Shown here piece after piece: positions 15,248 through 23,984 of a stretch of DNA of 64,000 bases; positions within the stretch are counted from its first letter, which is position 1, and every line of letters starts with the position of its first letter. Both the position numbers and the translations under genes were made by a program. The stretch spans positions 62,001 to 126,000 of the forward strand of contig CAYWZW010000001.1 in the NCBI GenBank assembly GCA_964462945.1. Direction: 5' to 3'. The DNA comes from GCA-020343675 sp964462945. GTDB taxonomy: Bacteria; Planctomycetota; Phycisphaerae; Sedimentisphaerales; Anaerobacaceae. A model generated the notes under the pieces. That model was given only the letters and a program-made list of their open reading frames with translations. It was not told the origin of the DNA and did not search any database.

Positions 15248-18200
15248 TTATCCGCTCCTAAGTTCTCGTAGTACCGTCGCACGAGCTCGGCAAAACGCCC
15301 CGGCACCGGATCGCGATCAATGGGGACCATTGCCTCGTCGGACTGAAGCTGAGCCAGCTCTTCGCTGATGCGGTCGCGTAATTCAGTCAATGGCCTGGTG
15401 ATCTGCTGTTGGACCAGATCCCACTGCGGCTCTTTGCCGTGACGGGTGAACTCCTCGCGCATCGCGCGGGCACGGTCCCGAACCCTCGCCGCCTCACCAC
15501 GCAGGTCGGGCTCGTTGAGCATCTCTTCCACATCGCGAAGACGGTCGGACCACTGCGTGAATTCTCTGCCCGTAATCGGGCCGTTCGGATCGAACTGGTC
15601 CCACTGCCCGAATGAACCTCGATTATCGCCCCCGCCCGCCGGATCGGTCCTTCCGCCCGCGTTGCGATCACCAGGTCTCTCGCCGCCGGTTCTGTTTCGC
15701 CCGTCGGCAACCCGCTGTTGATTCGCCGCCGAGTCCTCCGGCCGGTTGGGATCACCGCCTCGCCCGCGGCCGGCTCCGGACTGAGCCTCCGCCCGCTGCT
15801 GTTGACTCGCGGCCGAGTCTTCCGGGCCGTTAGGATCGTTGCCCCGCCCGCGGCCGGCTCCGGATTGCGTGTCGGCACGTTGCTGCTCGCTACCCGCAGG
15901 GCCCTGCGGCGCATTGGGATCGCTGCCCTGCTGCCGGGAACCACCCGCACGAGCCGCCTCACTATTTACCTGCCTGATCAGATCATCGAGCTGCTGCCGG
16001 GCCAGACGTAATGATTCGGCTTCGTCGCCGAGCACGCTCTTGGCGGCTTCTTCGACGCCTTTGCGAAGCTCTTCGATGCCCTTTCCAGCCTGCCGCTCGA
16101 TCTCCTGCGCCTGCGGCAGGAAGTTGCGTCTGAGCAGCTCGCCGGCCGCCTCAAGCGCCTTGTCAACATTTTCCGTGCTTGTTTTCCGCAACGTATCGTA
16201 GAGTTTTCGCGAGAGCAGCGGCTCCGACGTCTCCGCCTGCTCACTCACGCTTTTCATCTGATCAATCAGCTCTTCAATACCCTTCTTCTGCCGCTCCATC
16301 CGGTCCGCCAGCTCGCGGCCCGCGCCGGTATCCGTGAGCACCTTCTGTTTTGCATCGATCTGCTGCTTTATCTCATCGGCGATTTCTCTCTGACGCTGAT
16401 CGAGCTGCTGAGCCTGCTCTCGCATATCGCGCATCTGGTCGGTGAACTGACCGGAGGCATTGCGCCGGAACTCGTCACGCATCTGTTCGAGCTCACGCTG
16501 GGCGCGCGTGGTGGACGTGAGGGCCCTCGAAACCATCCCCTGCTCCAGCTCCTCAGCAGACTGACGGATTCTCGAGCGGCTTTGGTCAAGCTGCTCTCTT
16601 GCCTCCGCCGTTCGGCGACGGTTCTGCGGGCTTTCCATCCGCTGCTGCAGCTCGTCAACGTCGCGAAGGGCTTCGAGCTGCTCTTCTCTGAGGCGCTTAA
16701 GCTCGCGGCGAATCTCCTCCTTCTGCTGCTCCGTCTGGGCCTGCCGAAGGGCCGCTTCAACCCCCTTGAGCTTGTCGCTCATCTCGCTCTGCCGTCGGGC
16801 CAGCTCCCGAAGCCGGTTAAGAAGCTGAAGATCCTCGCGCCCGGTCGCCTGTTCCTGAGACTGGGCCAGCCGTTCCGTCTCGTATCGATTCTCCCTTTGT
16901 TGCAGCTCCAACTGCTGAAGCTGCTGCTCGGAGCGGGCGGAGCGGGCCGTGCTGCCCCCGTCCGAGCTGCGGCCGCGCGCGATCTGACGCTCGCGCTGCC
17001 TCAACTTCAGCAGCTCCTGGTAGGCCGACTGCTCCGCGGCCAGTGCCGGCGTCAGTTCTGTCAACGATGATGACTCCACGGCCCCACCCAGATGATTTAG
17101 CGATGTCTCCATGTGCTCCGTTGCCGCCTGCAGGGCTTTGATCTCCGGCGGCTCTTCGGCCTCTGTCAAAGCCGACCGGGCCTTCTGCAGCACGTCAGCC
17201 TGCGACTGACGGACGACATCAAGGTCTTCCTTCCGGTCGTCAATACCACCCGACTGCTCGGCCTGCCGTTTAATATTCCACGTGGCGCTGATAATCTGCT
17301 TCTGCAAGCGGGCGAGCTGGTCATCCTGCCGGCCCTGCTGCTGGCCGTTCTGGCTTTGCTCCTGATTCCGTGGGTCCTGCGATGACTGACTTTCACGGAA
17401 CACCTCGTCGAAGGGGCGTATCTCCGCAAAGTACATGTCGCTGGAAGTCCTGCGGGTCTTGCCGTCCGGGCCCATGTCGTCGGCCCAGAAATAGTACGTC
17501 AACAACTGATCAGGCTGGGCGTCAAGCTCTTCCAAGGCCAGCAGATGCCGAATCTGCTGCTTGCCCTGCGACGCCGGCGGCGGGCCCAGCGTGACATCCC
17601 GGCTCTGCACGCCGGCAAGAACGTAACTTAGCCCGTAGCCGATCACACCATAATCGTCCGACACCTCCGCTTCCACGCTCAGCTCCTCCAGAGGCGACGC
17701 CGCCACGTCGCGATTGGGAAAGACGGGCTTGAGCTCGGGCGGCAGGTTCTTATGGACGTCGATCACGAAACGCCCAGGCACGTCGTTCTTCAGTCCCTGA
17801 GCATCGGCCAGATGCAGCTCATACCGCCGGCTTTGCTCGGCGATAAGCGAAGTCGTGCAGACGTTCGGGCGCTCGCCATCGACGGTCAGCTCCAGAGCGG
17901 GTCCTTCCTTCGGCACAAGCTGTGCCGTCGCTACCGCTTTGTTGAGAATAAACGTCAGGATGATTTGCGATCCCTCCACGGCGCTGACCTGGCGCGTGTC
18001 TATAATAACCTTCTCGGGCAGTTTCGTATATGAAGGATAAATGATCTTCGCGTCGGCCCGCGTCAGAGCCGGGTGCTCGTAAACGCTTATCCTGTAATCC
18101 CGCGTGCGTCTGCCCGCATACTCGATATAGTAGAGCAGGTCGCTGCGAACACTCTGAATGATACCGCCAAAGACCGGATCCTCCATGTTCTTCGATAGCG

Positions 18201-18885
18201 CAATCTGCTGTGGCTGCTCGCCGGATGGGCCGAACAGGAGATTGGCTTCCGGCGGCACGCGATCCCCGAATCTGGCCAAAATAACCACCGGCGTTCCCGC
18301 CTCCACGCGGGTATCTCCCGGACTGACGGTGACATGATAGTCATTTCTCGCCAGAATATTCCGATCGGTCCGAAACAGAATAGGGGCCGACGGCAACAGT
18401 TGTGACAGTGCCGCGATAAGAAGTGACAGCGCAACGAGTCCGCCGAGCTCTGCCGACAAGAGCTTTTTCGACGAAACACTCCGCAGCCAGTCGTGCTGAA
18501 CAGCATGTCTGACAGCTTCGCCGATGACCCGTTCCTGAAGATACCCGAATTGACCGTCGGATTGTTCCGGCTCCTGTTCGATTGCCGCCAAAAGCAGGGC
18601 TCGCAGCTCAGGATGTCGCCGCTCAATGTCTCGAGCCACAGCCTTGTAGTCCGGCCCGATACGGCCAGACCGGTACAAGGCGAAAATCGTCGCAAGCGCC
18701 GCTGAGACGAACAACACCCAGTTTGCAACCGGCCACTGCCATCCCCAGAGCCAGTCGGCAGCTATCAGGCCGATAGCCGCCAGCGTCGCAACAAACCAAT
18801 AGGCCAACAACGTCCGCGCCAGGTACAAACGCCTTCGGCGATTGACGGCCGGTTGCAGCCGTTTGCGAAGAGCTTGTTCTATCAT
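15244..18885 (-). CDS. DUF4175-like giant membrane protein with long coiled coil
   Basis: A 1213-residue protein. Two membrane helices lie near the N-terminus (about 22-66), and a third at about 145-167. Ig-like beta regions follow (YHVTVSPGDTRVEAGTPVVILARFG and onward), then from about residue 520 to 1000 an almost unbroken Gln/Glu/Arg-rich coiled coil (QRQREIADEIKQQIDAKQK, ELRRLREEQ-like). Next comes a Gly/Arg/Asn-rich tandem repeat region (15606-15915) and a final helical piece. This layout is that of the DUF4175 proteins found beside DUF58 and BatA genes. The coiled coil probably spans the periplasm or forms a scaffold. It is joined by ATGA overlaps on both sides to the BatA-like and VWA genes. 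No enzymatic motif is visible. Confidence 0.82.
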   Translation of the reverse strand: MIEQALRKRLQPAVNRRRRLYLARTLLAYWFVATLAAIGLIAADWLWGWQWPVANWVLFVSAALATIFALYRSGRIGPDYKAVARDIERRHPELRALLLAAIEQEPEQSDGQFGYLQERVIGEAVRHAVQHDWLRSVSSKKLLSAELGGLVALSLLIAALSQLLPSAPILFRTDRNILARNDYHVTVSPGDTRVEAGTPVVILARFGDRVPPEANLLFGPSGEQPQQIALSKNMEDPVFGGIIQSVRSDLLYYIEYAGRRTRDYRISVYEHPALTRADAKIIYPSYTKLPEKVIIDTRQVSAVEGSQIILTFILNKAVATAQLVPKEGPALELTVDGERPNVCTTSLIAEQSRRYELHLADAQGLKNDVPGRFVIDVHKNLPPELKPVFPNRDVAASPLEELSVEAEVSDDYGVIGYGLSYVLAGVQSRDVTLGPPPASQGKQQIRHLLALEELDAQPDQLLTYYFWADDMGPDGKTRRTSSDMYFAEIRPFDEVFRESQSSQDPRNQEQSQNGQQQGRQDDQLARLQKQIISATWNIKRQAEQSGGIDDRKEDLDVVRQSQADVLQKARSALTEAEEPPEIKALQAATEHMETSLNHLGGAVESSSLTELTPALAAEQSAYQELLKLRQRERQIARGRSSDGGSTARSARSEQQLQQLELQQRENRYETERLAQSQEQATGREDLQLLNRLRELARRQSEMSDKLKGVEAALRQAQTEQQKEEIRRELKRLREEQLEALRDVDELQQRMESPQNRRRTAEAREQLDQSRSRIRQSAEELEQGMVSRALTSTTRAQRELEQMRDEFRRNASGQFTDQMRDMREQAQQLDQRQREIADEIKQQIDAKQKVLTDTGAGRELADRMERQKKGIEELIDQMKSVSEQAETSEPLLSRKLYDTLRKTSTENVDKALEAAGELLRRNFLPQAQEIERQAGKGIEELRKGVEEAAKSVLGDEAESLRLARQQLDDLIRQVNSEAARAGGSRQQGSDPNAPQGPAGSEQQRADTQSGAGRGRGNDPNGPEDSAASQQQRAEAQSGAGRGRGGDPNRPEDSAANQQRVADGRNRTGGERPGDRNAGGRTDPAGGGDNRGSFGQWDQFDPNGPITGREFTQWSDRLRDVEEMLNEPDLRGEAARVRDRARAMREEFTRHGKEPQWDLVQQQITRPLTELRDRISEELAQLQSDEAMVPIDRDPVPGRFAELVRRYYENLGADK
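15606..15915 (-). repeat. Tandem 26-codon repeats in the DUF4175-like gene
   Basis: Units of about 26 residues recur two to three times: QQRADTQSGAGRGRGNDPNG, QQRAEAQSGAGRGRGGDPNR, then a degraded unit with QQRVADGRNRTGG. The DNA copies are close enough for slippage, so unit number may vary between strains. Confidence 0.75.
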
Positions 18886-21071
18886 GTTCGTTCCCCTTCA
18901 GATGTCAAAGGCGCCCGAATCAACCACCCCGCCAGAGCGGTCTCAACAAACGACACAGCCAGCAGCAGGACAAACACCCACCGCCAGAGTTTCTGCTCGG
19001 ATTCTAACGTGAAGGCAATCCTATGTGATTGCCCTGCCCTGCTTTCAGCATCATGGACGTTGGAAGGGGCACTTACGGCCGCCCCTACAGGCCGTTCCAC
19101 GGCAGCGATTGACAGCTGCTTGAGCACAACACCAAGACTTTCAAGCTCTTCAATCGGCATGACGGCCGTCTGAGATTCCCTTGCCGGCAGGTTGACCGCG
19201 AAAGGCCGACTCCCGGCCGACGACTCCACGCTGTAGATTCCCGGCAAGTCCGTCTGGGTGAAGGCCCTCTGGCCGCCGTCGAGAACAGTCGCGGCGCCAT
19301 CGGGCTTGCGAATCTCCGTACGGAGTCCCAAGGACTGCAACGGCGTCGGTCCGGAGCCTATGGATCGCGGCATGGGCACCGGGTCACCGACGAAATATTG
19401 TGACCGCCCCCCAAGGGCGTCGCCGCCATATTCCAGGACGGAGTAAAGCAGCGGGACAAATTTGGATGAGAGAGCGAGCTGACTGTCTGACGGCTGCCAG
19501 CCACAAGTCAGAACCAGCACTTTTCCGTTACCGGCGTTTAGCTCAAACCATGCCGGGTCGCTACTGTCGAACCAGGCCATCACTTCTGCACCCGGCAAGC
19601 CGGCGATTTTCACGCGCCGGTATTTCCAAAAGTGAATTCCGGTGAAGTCCGCAAAGCGGGAGTCGGAGAAAGGCGCCAGCAGAGGATGCTCGAAGTCAAT
19701 CTGACCGAGCATGGCGTATCCGTCCACGTCGGCCTCTTGCGACTCGATGGCTTCGACCCCTGCAAGATTTGCTATGGTCCTGGCGGCATCCGGTGACTTC
19801 ATCACCAGAAGAAGCGTCCTGCCTGAGTCAAGGTATCGGCGTAAGGACGGATCATGTTTTTGCTCAATCGCGTCGGCCGCAATGATCAAATGGGCCGTGG
19901 CGATGTCCGTATCTGCGAGGGTCTGGGGCGGCCTGGAAACCAGATGCGGATCGATGGCGCCGGTCGGCGCAAACGCCCGCCGGGCATAATAGAGCATGCC
20001 CTGCGGATCGTTGGGATCGTCGTTACCTATGTAAAGGATATTGACCCGCTGTGCCAGATGCGGCGCCAGGTAAAAGGTATTGTCAAAGTCGTGATCGTCC
20101 CCTGTCAGGACAAGCGTGCGGCTGACCGGCTTATCGCTCGGCACCGGCACGCGAACAATAACGCTGTGGCCTGCTGGTACGTACGCGTCTGCGGCTTGAT
20201 TTGAGGGTTCTGTGGAACCCTCATCGGCCCAGCTCAGGACAAAACGCTCCGAGGTTGCATCGGGAGAGTTGGTTATGCGAATATTAGACCGGCTCGGACT
20301 GTCGGGGCGGGCCAGACCATCGCGGCCCGCCACCAGTTGGATGGCCGCATTGGTCGTGCCCTTGGCCCGAACCAGCTTGACTACTAACTGTGTATGTTCG
20401 GGCCACTGGTAAGCGCGCAGGGCCTCAAGGCTTCCGCCCTGCTGCAAGTCGCTGATAAGCACGACCTCGTGCGTCCAGACGGGTTGTTGTGCGCCGCTGA
20501 CCTCATCGTCCTCAATGGCCTCGGCCGCAGCAACCAGGGCGGAACCCACATCGGTGTTCGCCCATCCCGGCGACAATTTCGATAGCTGTTCGGTCACGAC
20601 CGAACCACGCCGGGCCGGATCCAGGGCCCCCCACTGTTCGAATCCCATCAGCGTTTGCGTGCCCTGATCGAAGCTCATCACACACACCCGGTCGACTGGG
20701 TTCACACTCTCCAGCACCGACTCTGCCTGGCTGACCGCCTGGGTCCACATTCCGGCTCGCCGCATGGACGCACTGGTATCAAGGAGCAGAACGATTCGTT
20801 TGGCGAGAGCAACCGGATTCTCTTGGGCATGTTCCAGCAGGAACGGCCGTGCGAACGCAAATGCAAGCAGGCACAATATGATGCACCGAAGAACCAAAAG
20901 CAGGAGGTTTTCCAGGCGACTGCGATTTTTGAATCGCGGCATTGTGGTACGCAGAAACATCAGTGAGCTGAACGTCACGCGTTTGCGCGTGTGACGGCGA
21001 ATCATGTGCAGAATGATCGGTAGGCCAACCGCCGCGATGCCCGCCAGAAATAACGGATACAGGAAGCTCAT
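18882..21071 (-). CDS. BatA-type VWA membrane protein
   Basis: A 729-residue protein beginning with the BatA N-terminal domain (MSFLYPLFLAGIAAVGLPIILHM, then KRVTFSSLMFLR and helices to about residue 85). A VWA domain follows with an intact metal site, LLLDTSASM (DxSxS), at about residue 91, and with VVLISDLQ later. The middle is beta-rich with a Rossmann-like stretch (NILYIGNDDP, HLIIAADAI), and the C-terminus has another helix (WRWVFVLLLAVSFVETALAGWL). Such proteins work with MoxR ATPases and DUF58 proteins at the inner membrane. It overlaps DUF58 upstream and DUF4175 downstream by ATGA. Confidence 0.88.
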   Translation of the reverse strand: MSFLYPLFLAGIAAVGLPIILHMIRRHTRKRVTFSSLMFLRTTMPRFKNRSRLENLLLLVLRCIILCLLAFAFARPFLLEHAQENPVALAKRIVLLLDTSASMRRAGMWTQAVSQAESVLESVNPVDRVCVMSFDQGTQTLMGFEQWGALDPARRGSVVTEQLSKLSPGWANTDVGSALVAAAEAIEDDEVSGAQQPVWTHEVVLISDLQQGGSLEALRAYQWPEHTQLVVKLVRAKGTTNAAIQLVAGRDGLARPDSPSRSNIRITNSPDATSERFVLSWADEGSTEPSNQAADAYVPAGHSVIVRVPVPSDKPVSRTLVLTGDDHDFDNTFYLAPHLAQRVNILYIGNDDPNDPQGMLYYARRAFAPTGAIDPHLVSRPPQTLADTDIATAHLIIAADAIEQKHDPSLRRYLDSGRTLLLVMKSPDAARTIANLAGVEAIESQEADVDGYAMLGQIDFEHPLLAPFSDSRFADFTGIHFWKYRRVKIAGLPGAEVMAWFDSSDPAWFELNAGNGKVLVLTCGWQPSDSQLALSSKFVPLLYSVLEYGGDALGGRSQYFVGDPVPMPRSIGSGPTPLQSLGLRTEIRKPDGAATVLDGGQRAFTQTDLPGIYSVESSAGSRPFAVNLPARESQTAVMPIEELESLGVVLKQLSIAAVERPVGAAVSAPSNVHDAESRAGQSHRIAFTLESEQKLWRWVFVLLLAVSFVETALAGWLIRAPLTSEGERT

Positions 21072-22045
21072 ACCGTCCTCCTGACTTTTGGACCTGCCCT
21101 GTGTCTGACCCGCTTCCTGCGGTGCATTCGGTCCTGCAGAAAGTCGAGCAGGGCCAGATCGAACGCCCTATCCGTCGCGAACAGATGGTAGTCGATCCCG
21201 AGGTTCCGGCACGTGGACTCGGCTTTAGCCAGATGTTTGTCCAGCAGCCGTTTATACGTCGTCTGCGCATCGAACGGATCAACGTACATGTTGCGCCCGG
21301 TCTCTACGTCCCGGAAGAGCGCCGGCGAGTCAAAATCAAAGTACAACTCGGCCGGATCCAATACATGGAACAGTACGACGTCATGACCGCCCGCGCACAG
21401 GTAGCCCAAGTCCGGTTCGAGCCGATCAATCGACGTCAGCAAATCGGAAACCAGCACGATCAGGCCGCGTCTGCTCAGCATCTGGGCGATGCGCCGCAGC
21501 GGCGGCCCCAGGTCGGTCGCGCTGCCCTCGGGGTCAGCTTCCAGTGCCAGCATCAAGCGACGCAGATAACCCGTCCGGTTGCGCGGCGGCATGTACTGCC
21601 TGATCCGGTCATCGAACGTCGCCAGTCCGACGGCGTCACCTTGCGTGAAGAGAAAGTAGGCCAGCGTCGCGGCCAGGGTGCCGGCGTATTGCGACTTGGT
21701 GTAGCCCCCGGAACCGTAACCCATCGAACGGCTGTGGTCGATCAGCAGGTGGCAGCGGAGGTTCGTCTCGTCTTCGAACTTCTTGATGTAAAATCGGTCG
21801 CTGCGGGCATAGACGCGCCAGTCAATGTAGCGAGGATCGTCGCCAAAGGTATATTGGCGGTATTCGGTAAACTCCACTGAAAAGCCGTGATAGGGGCTGC
21901 GGTGAATCCCCTTCCAAAATCCCTCGACAACGACTTTAGCGCGCAGCTCCATCGACTTGATCTTCATGAGCGAGACCGGATCGACTATCCCGCCGGTCCG
22001 GCCGGCAGTGCCTCTCAAGCCGGATGGTGCCGTTTTAGCCGTCAT
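21068..22045 (-). CDS. DUF58 protein
   Basis: ATG 22045 overlaps the MoxR stop as ATGA. The frame is open further upstream to 22276, but that part shadows moxR. The 325-residue product shows the DUF58 signature (GIHRSPYHGFSVEFTEYRQYTFGDDPRYIDWRVYARSDRFYIKKFEDE) and a VWA-like half with LLIDHSRSMGYG (DxSxS) and GLIVLVSDLLT. DUF58 proteins are paired with MoxR ATPases across bacteria; a substrate-presenting or chaperone role is assumed for the family. It has no membrane segment and is probably cytoplasmic or membrane-associated. Confidence 0.92.
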   Translation of the reverse strand: MTAKTAPSGLRGTAGRTGGIVDPVSLMKIKSMELRAKVVVEGFWKGIHRSPYHGFSVEFTEYRQYTFGDDPRYIDWRVYARSDRFYIKKFEDETNLRCHLLIDHSRSMGYGSGGYTKSQYAGTLAATLAYFLFTQGDAVGLATFDDRIRQYMPPRNRTGYLRRLMLALEADPEGSATDLGPPLRRIAQMLSRRGLIVLVSDLLTSIDRLEPDLGYLCAGGHDVVLFHVLDPAELYFDFDSPALFRDVETGRNMYVDPFDAQTTYKRLLDKHLAKAESTCRNLGIDYHLFATDRAFDLALLDFLQDRMHRRKRVRHRAGPKVRRTV

Positions 22046-23049
22046 TTTGTGGAACTCTCCTTGACCGATTTGAGCAGACGCTCGACAAGGTTGCCGATCG
22101 TCACGCCCTCGGCCTCGGCACGATAATTGACCAATACGCGATGGCGAAGCACAGGAAGAGCCAGGGCCCGTATGTCCTCGAAGCTCACGTGTGACCTGCC
22201 GCGAAGAAGCGCTCGCGCTTTGGCGCCGAGCACCATGTATTGCGAAGCCCGCAGCCCCGCTCCCCACGTGATCCACTCGTTTACAAAATCCAGTGCATTC
22301 GTCGGACTCGGGCGCGATGCGGCGGCAATTCTCACGGCGTAGCGCACCACGTCCTCGGCAGTGGGCACCTTGCGCACCGCCTCGCGAAATCGCAGCAAGT
22401 CCTCGCCCGTGAATATCTGCTGGATGGGCTCGGGTTCCGTCGCCGTTGTCTGGCGAACGACCGCAACCTCGTCATCCTCCGGCAGGTAGTCGATCCAGAC
22501 ATTGAACATGAACCGGTCGAGCTGCGCCTCCGGCAGCGGGTAGGTGCCTTCCATCTCAATCGGGTTCTGGGTGGCGAACACGAAAAACGGCTCGCTGAGC
22601 GTATAGCATACGCCGGCGGTGGTCACATGATGTTCCTGCATCGCCTCCAGCAGGGCCGCCTGTGTTTTGGGAGGGGTACGGTTGATCTCGTCGGCCAGAA
22701 TCATATTGGCAAAGATCGGCCCTTCCACAAATATCATCTTTCGCCCTTCGGCGGTTTGTTGAAGGATCTCGGTCCCGGTGATGTCCGCCGGCATGAGGTC
22801 CGGCGTGAACTGAATGCGTTGAAATTTCAGATTGAACAGTTGCGAGAGCGATTTGACCAGCAGCGTCTTGGCCAGCCCCGGCGCGCCGGTAATCAGGCAA
22901 TGCCCCCCCGAGAGCACCGCGATCAGAAGATGCTCGATTACATCCTGCTGGCCGATGATCACCTTTGAAAGCTCGGCGCCGATACGCTGCTGCGCCCCCG
23001 TAATCTGCTCGACCGCCCACCGTTCGAATTCGTACGTTTTTGTAGCCAA
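22042..23049 (-). CDS. MoxR-family AAA+ ATPase
   Basis: A 335-residue MoxR ATPase: Walker A GAPGLAKT, Walker B MILADEINR, sensor-type FATQNPIEMEGTYPLPEAQLDRF, and a C-terminal lid (YMVLGAKARALLRGRSHVSFEDIRAL). The start codon is TTG at 23049, eight bases after AGAGGA; I found no better ATG in frame. MoxR proteins are thought to be metal-insertion or folding chaperones acting with VWA proteins, and four proteins with DUF58/VWA/BatA-type domains are encoded next to it. The gap to the upstream DUF4159 gene is 68 bases, the only loose junction in the operon. Confidence 0.95.
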   Translation of the reverse strand: MATKTYEFERWAVEQITGAQQRIGAELSKVIIGQQDVIEHLLIAVLSGGHCLITGAPGLAKTLLVKSLSQLFNLKFQRIQFTPDLMPADITGTEILQQTAEGRKMIFVEGPIFANMILADEINRTPPKTQAALLEAMQEHHVTTAGVCYTLSEPFFVFATQNPIEMEGTYPLPEAQLDRFMFNVWIDYLPEDDEVAVVRQTTATEPEPIQQIFTGEDLLRFREAVRKVPTAEDVVRYAVRIAAASRPSPTNALDFVNEWITWGAGLRASQYMVLGAKARALLRGRSHVSFEDIRALALPVLRHRVLVNYRAEAEGVTIGNLVERLLKSVKESSTK

Positions 23050-23117
23050 AGTGATTTTCCTCTTTTGTCATGGTGCGCGGAGACGGCCCGGTAGGCCGCA
23101 CATCGACAAGCACCGTC

Positions 23118-23984
23118 TTAATGTGTCATCGCATAAAACACGATATTGATTCCCAGCGGATATGCCTTCTTTTCTGAAAATTCGTGAAAATACCACTCGT
23201 TCTCCCCCTCGCGTTCCCAGCCGTCACCCAGGTCGGTGTTGTGGCAGATAATCGCCATCATCCGGCCCTTGTCGTCATAAAGAGCTTTGTAGTGGACTTC
23301 CTTTGCGTCCTCACGCTCGTAGGTAATCCCGTAATTGAGAGCCACGTTGATGCTTGGAATTTGCGGTCTTTCCTTGAGGTCAAACACGGCGTGGAAGATC
23401 GGGTGGCTCAACGGAAGCTCGATAGGTTCGCGGTCGGGAAACACCCGCTTGATCTCATAGTAGAAGTTGTCCCATTCATCCTCACCCCAGAAATCATCGA
23501 CCATTAGAAACCCACCGTTCAGCAGGTAGCGACGCAAATTCGTGACCTCTTCTTCACTGAAGACCAGCCGGCCCGGCTCAAGCATGTAGATGAAGGGATA
23601 GTCGAAGAGTTCCGGATCGGTCAGCTCGAGGACGATCCCTTCCGGGTGAACTTCCATGGAGGTCAATTGATGCAGACGGTAGGAGAAGTTCAGATCGCTA
23701 TCGGGGTAGTCCGTCGCCCAGCCGCCGCCACTGGAGCCGCGGCCGTAACCGCGACCGTACCTCCTATCATAAGGCCCATCGTATCCGCGTCCGCCGTATC
23801 CGGAGGAATACCGGATCCGCACGAACGTGAAGACATCGTGCGAAAATTCCTTGTCGGGCGTCCAATCGGGCACGCCCCGCCGTTGCGAGTATCTCCCATC
23901 GCGATATCTTTGTGCGAACACCGCGCCGGCTCCAACACACGCCGCCATCACCAGTATTATGATGAACCAAGTTGCTTTTGTCAC
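23118..23984 (-). CDS. DUF4159 exported protein
   Basis: The start is GTG at 23984, seven bases after AGGAGG; the start overlaps the upstream stop as GTGA. The 288-residue protein has an N-terminal signal or anchor (FIIILVMAACVGAGAVFA), an Arg/Gly/Tyr-rich low-complexity linker (about residues 26-85), and a DUF4159 domain (FPFIYMLEPGRL-like, LRRYLLNGGFLMVDDFWG, IFHAVFDL, MAIICHNTDLGDGWE, GINIVFYAMTH). DUF4159 has a glutamine-amidotransferase-like fold and is regularly encoded near MoxR operons; its function is not known. The charged linker may bind cell-wall polymers or nucleic acid; this is only a guess. Confidence 0.88.
   Translation of the reverse strand: MTKATWFIIILVMAACVGAGAVFAQRYRDGRYSQRRGVPDWTPDKEFSHDVFTFVRIRYSSGYGGRGYDGPYDRRYGRGYGRGSSGGGWATDYPDSDLNFSYRLHQLTSMEVHPEGIVLELTDPELFDYPFIYMLEPGRLVFSEEEVTNLRRYLLNGGFLMVDDFWGEDEWDNFYYEIKRVFPDREPIELPLSHPIFHAVFDLKERPQIPSINVALNYGITYEREDAKEVHYKALYDDKGRMMAIICHNTDLGDGWEREGENEWYFHEFSEKKAYPLGINIVFYAMTH

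Noticed and set aside
15998..16012. CCAGACGTAA match inside the DUF4175-like gene, like the family A loop
   Set aside because: Only about ten bases match, the palindrome arms are absent, and the site lies in normal coding sequence; taken as chance.
22046..22276. N-terminal extension of the DUF58 gene
   Set aside because: It overlaps moxR in another frame; the ATGA start at 22045 is supported by operon pattern and domain start.
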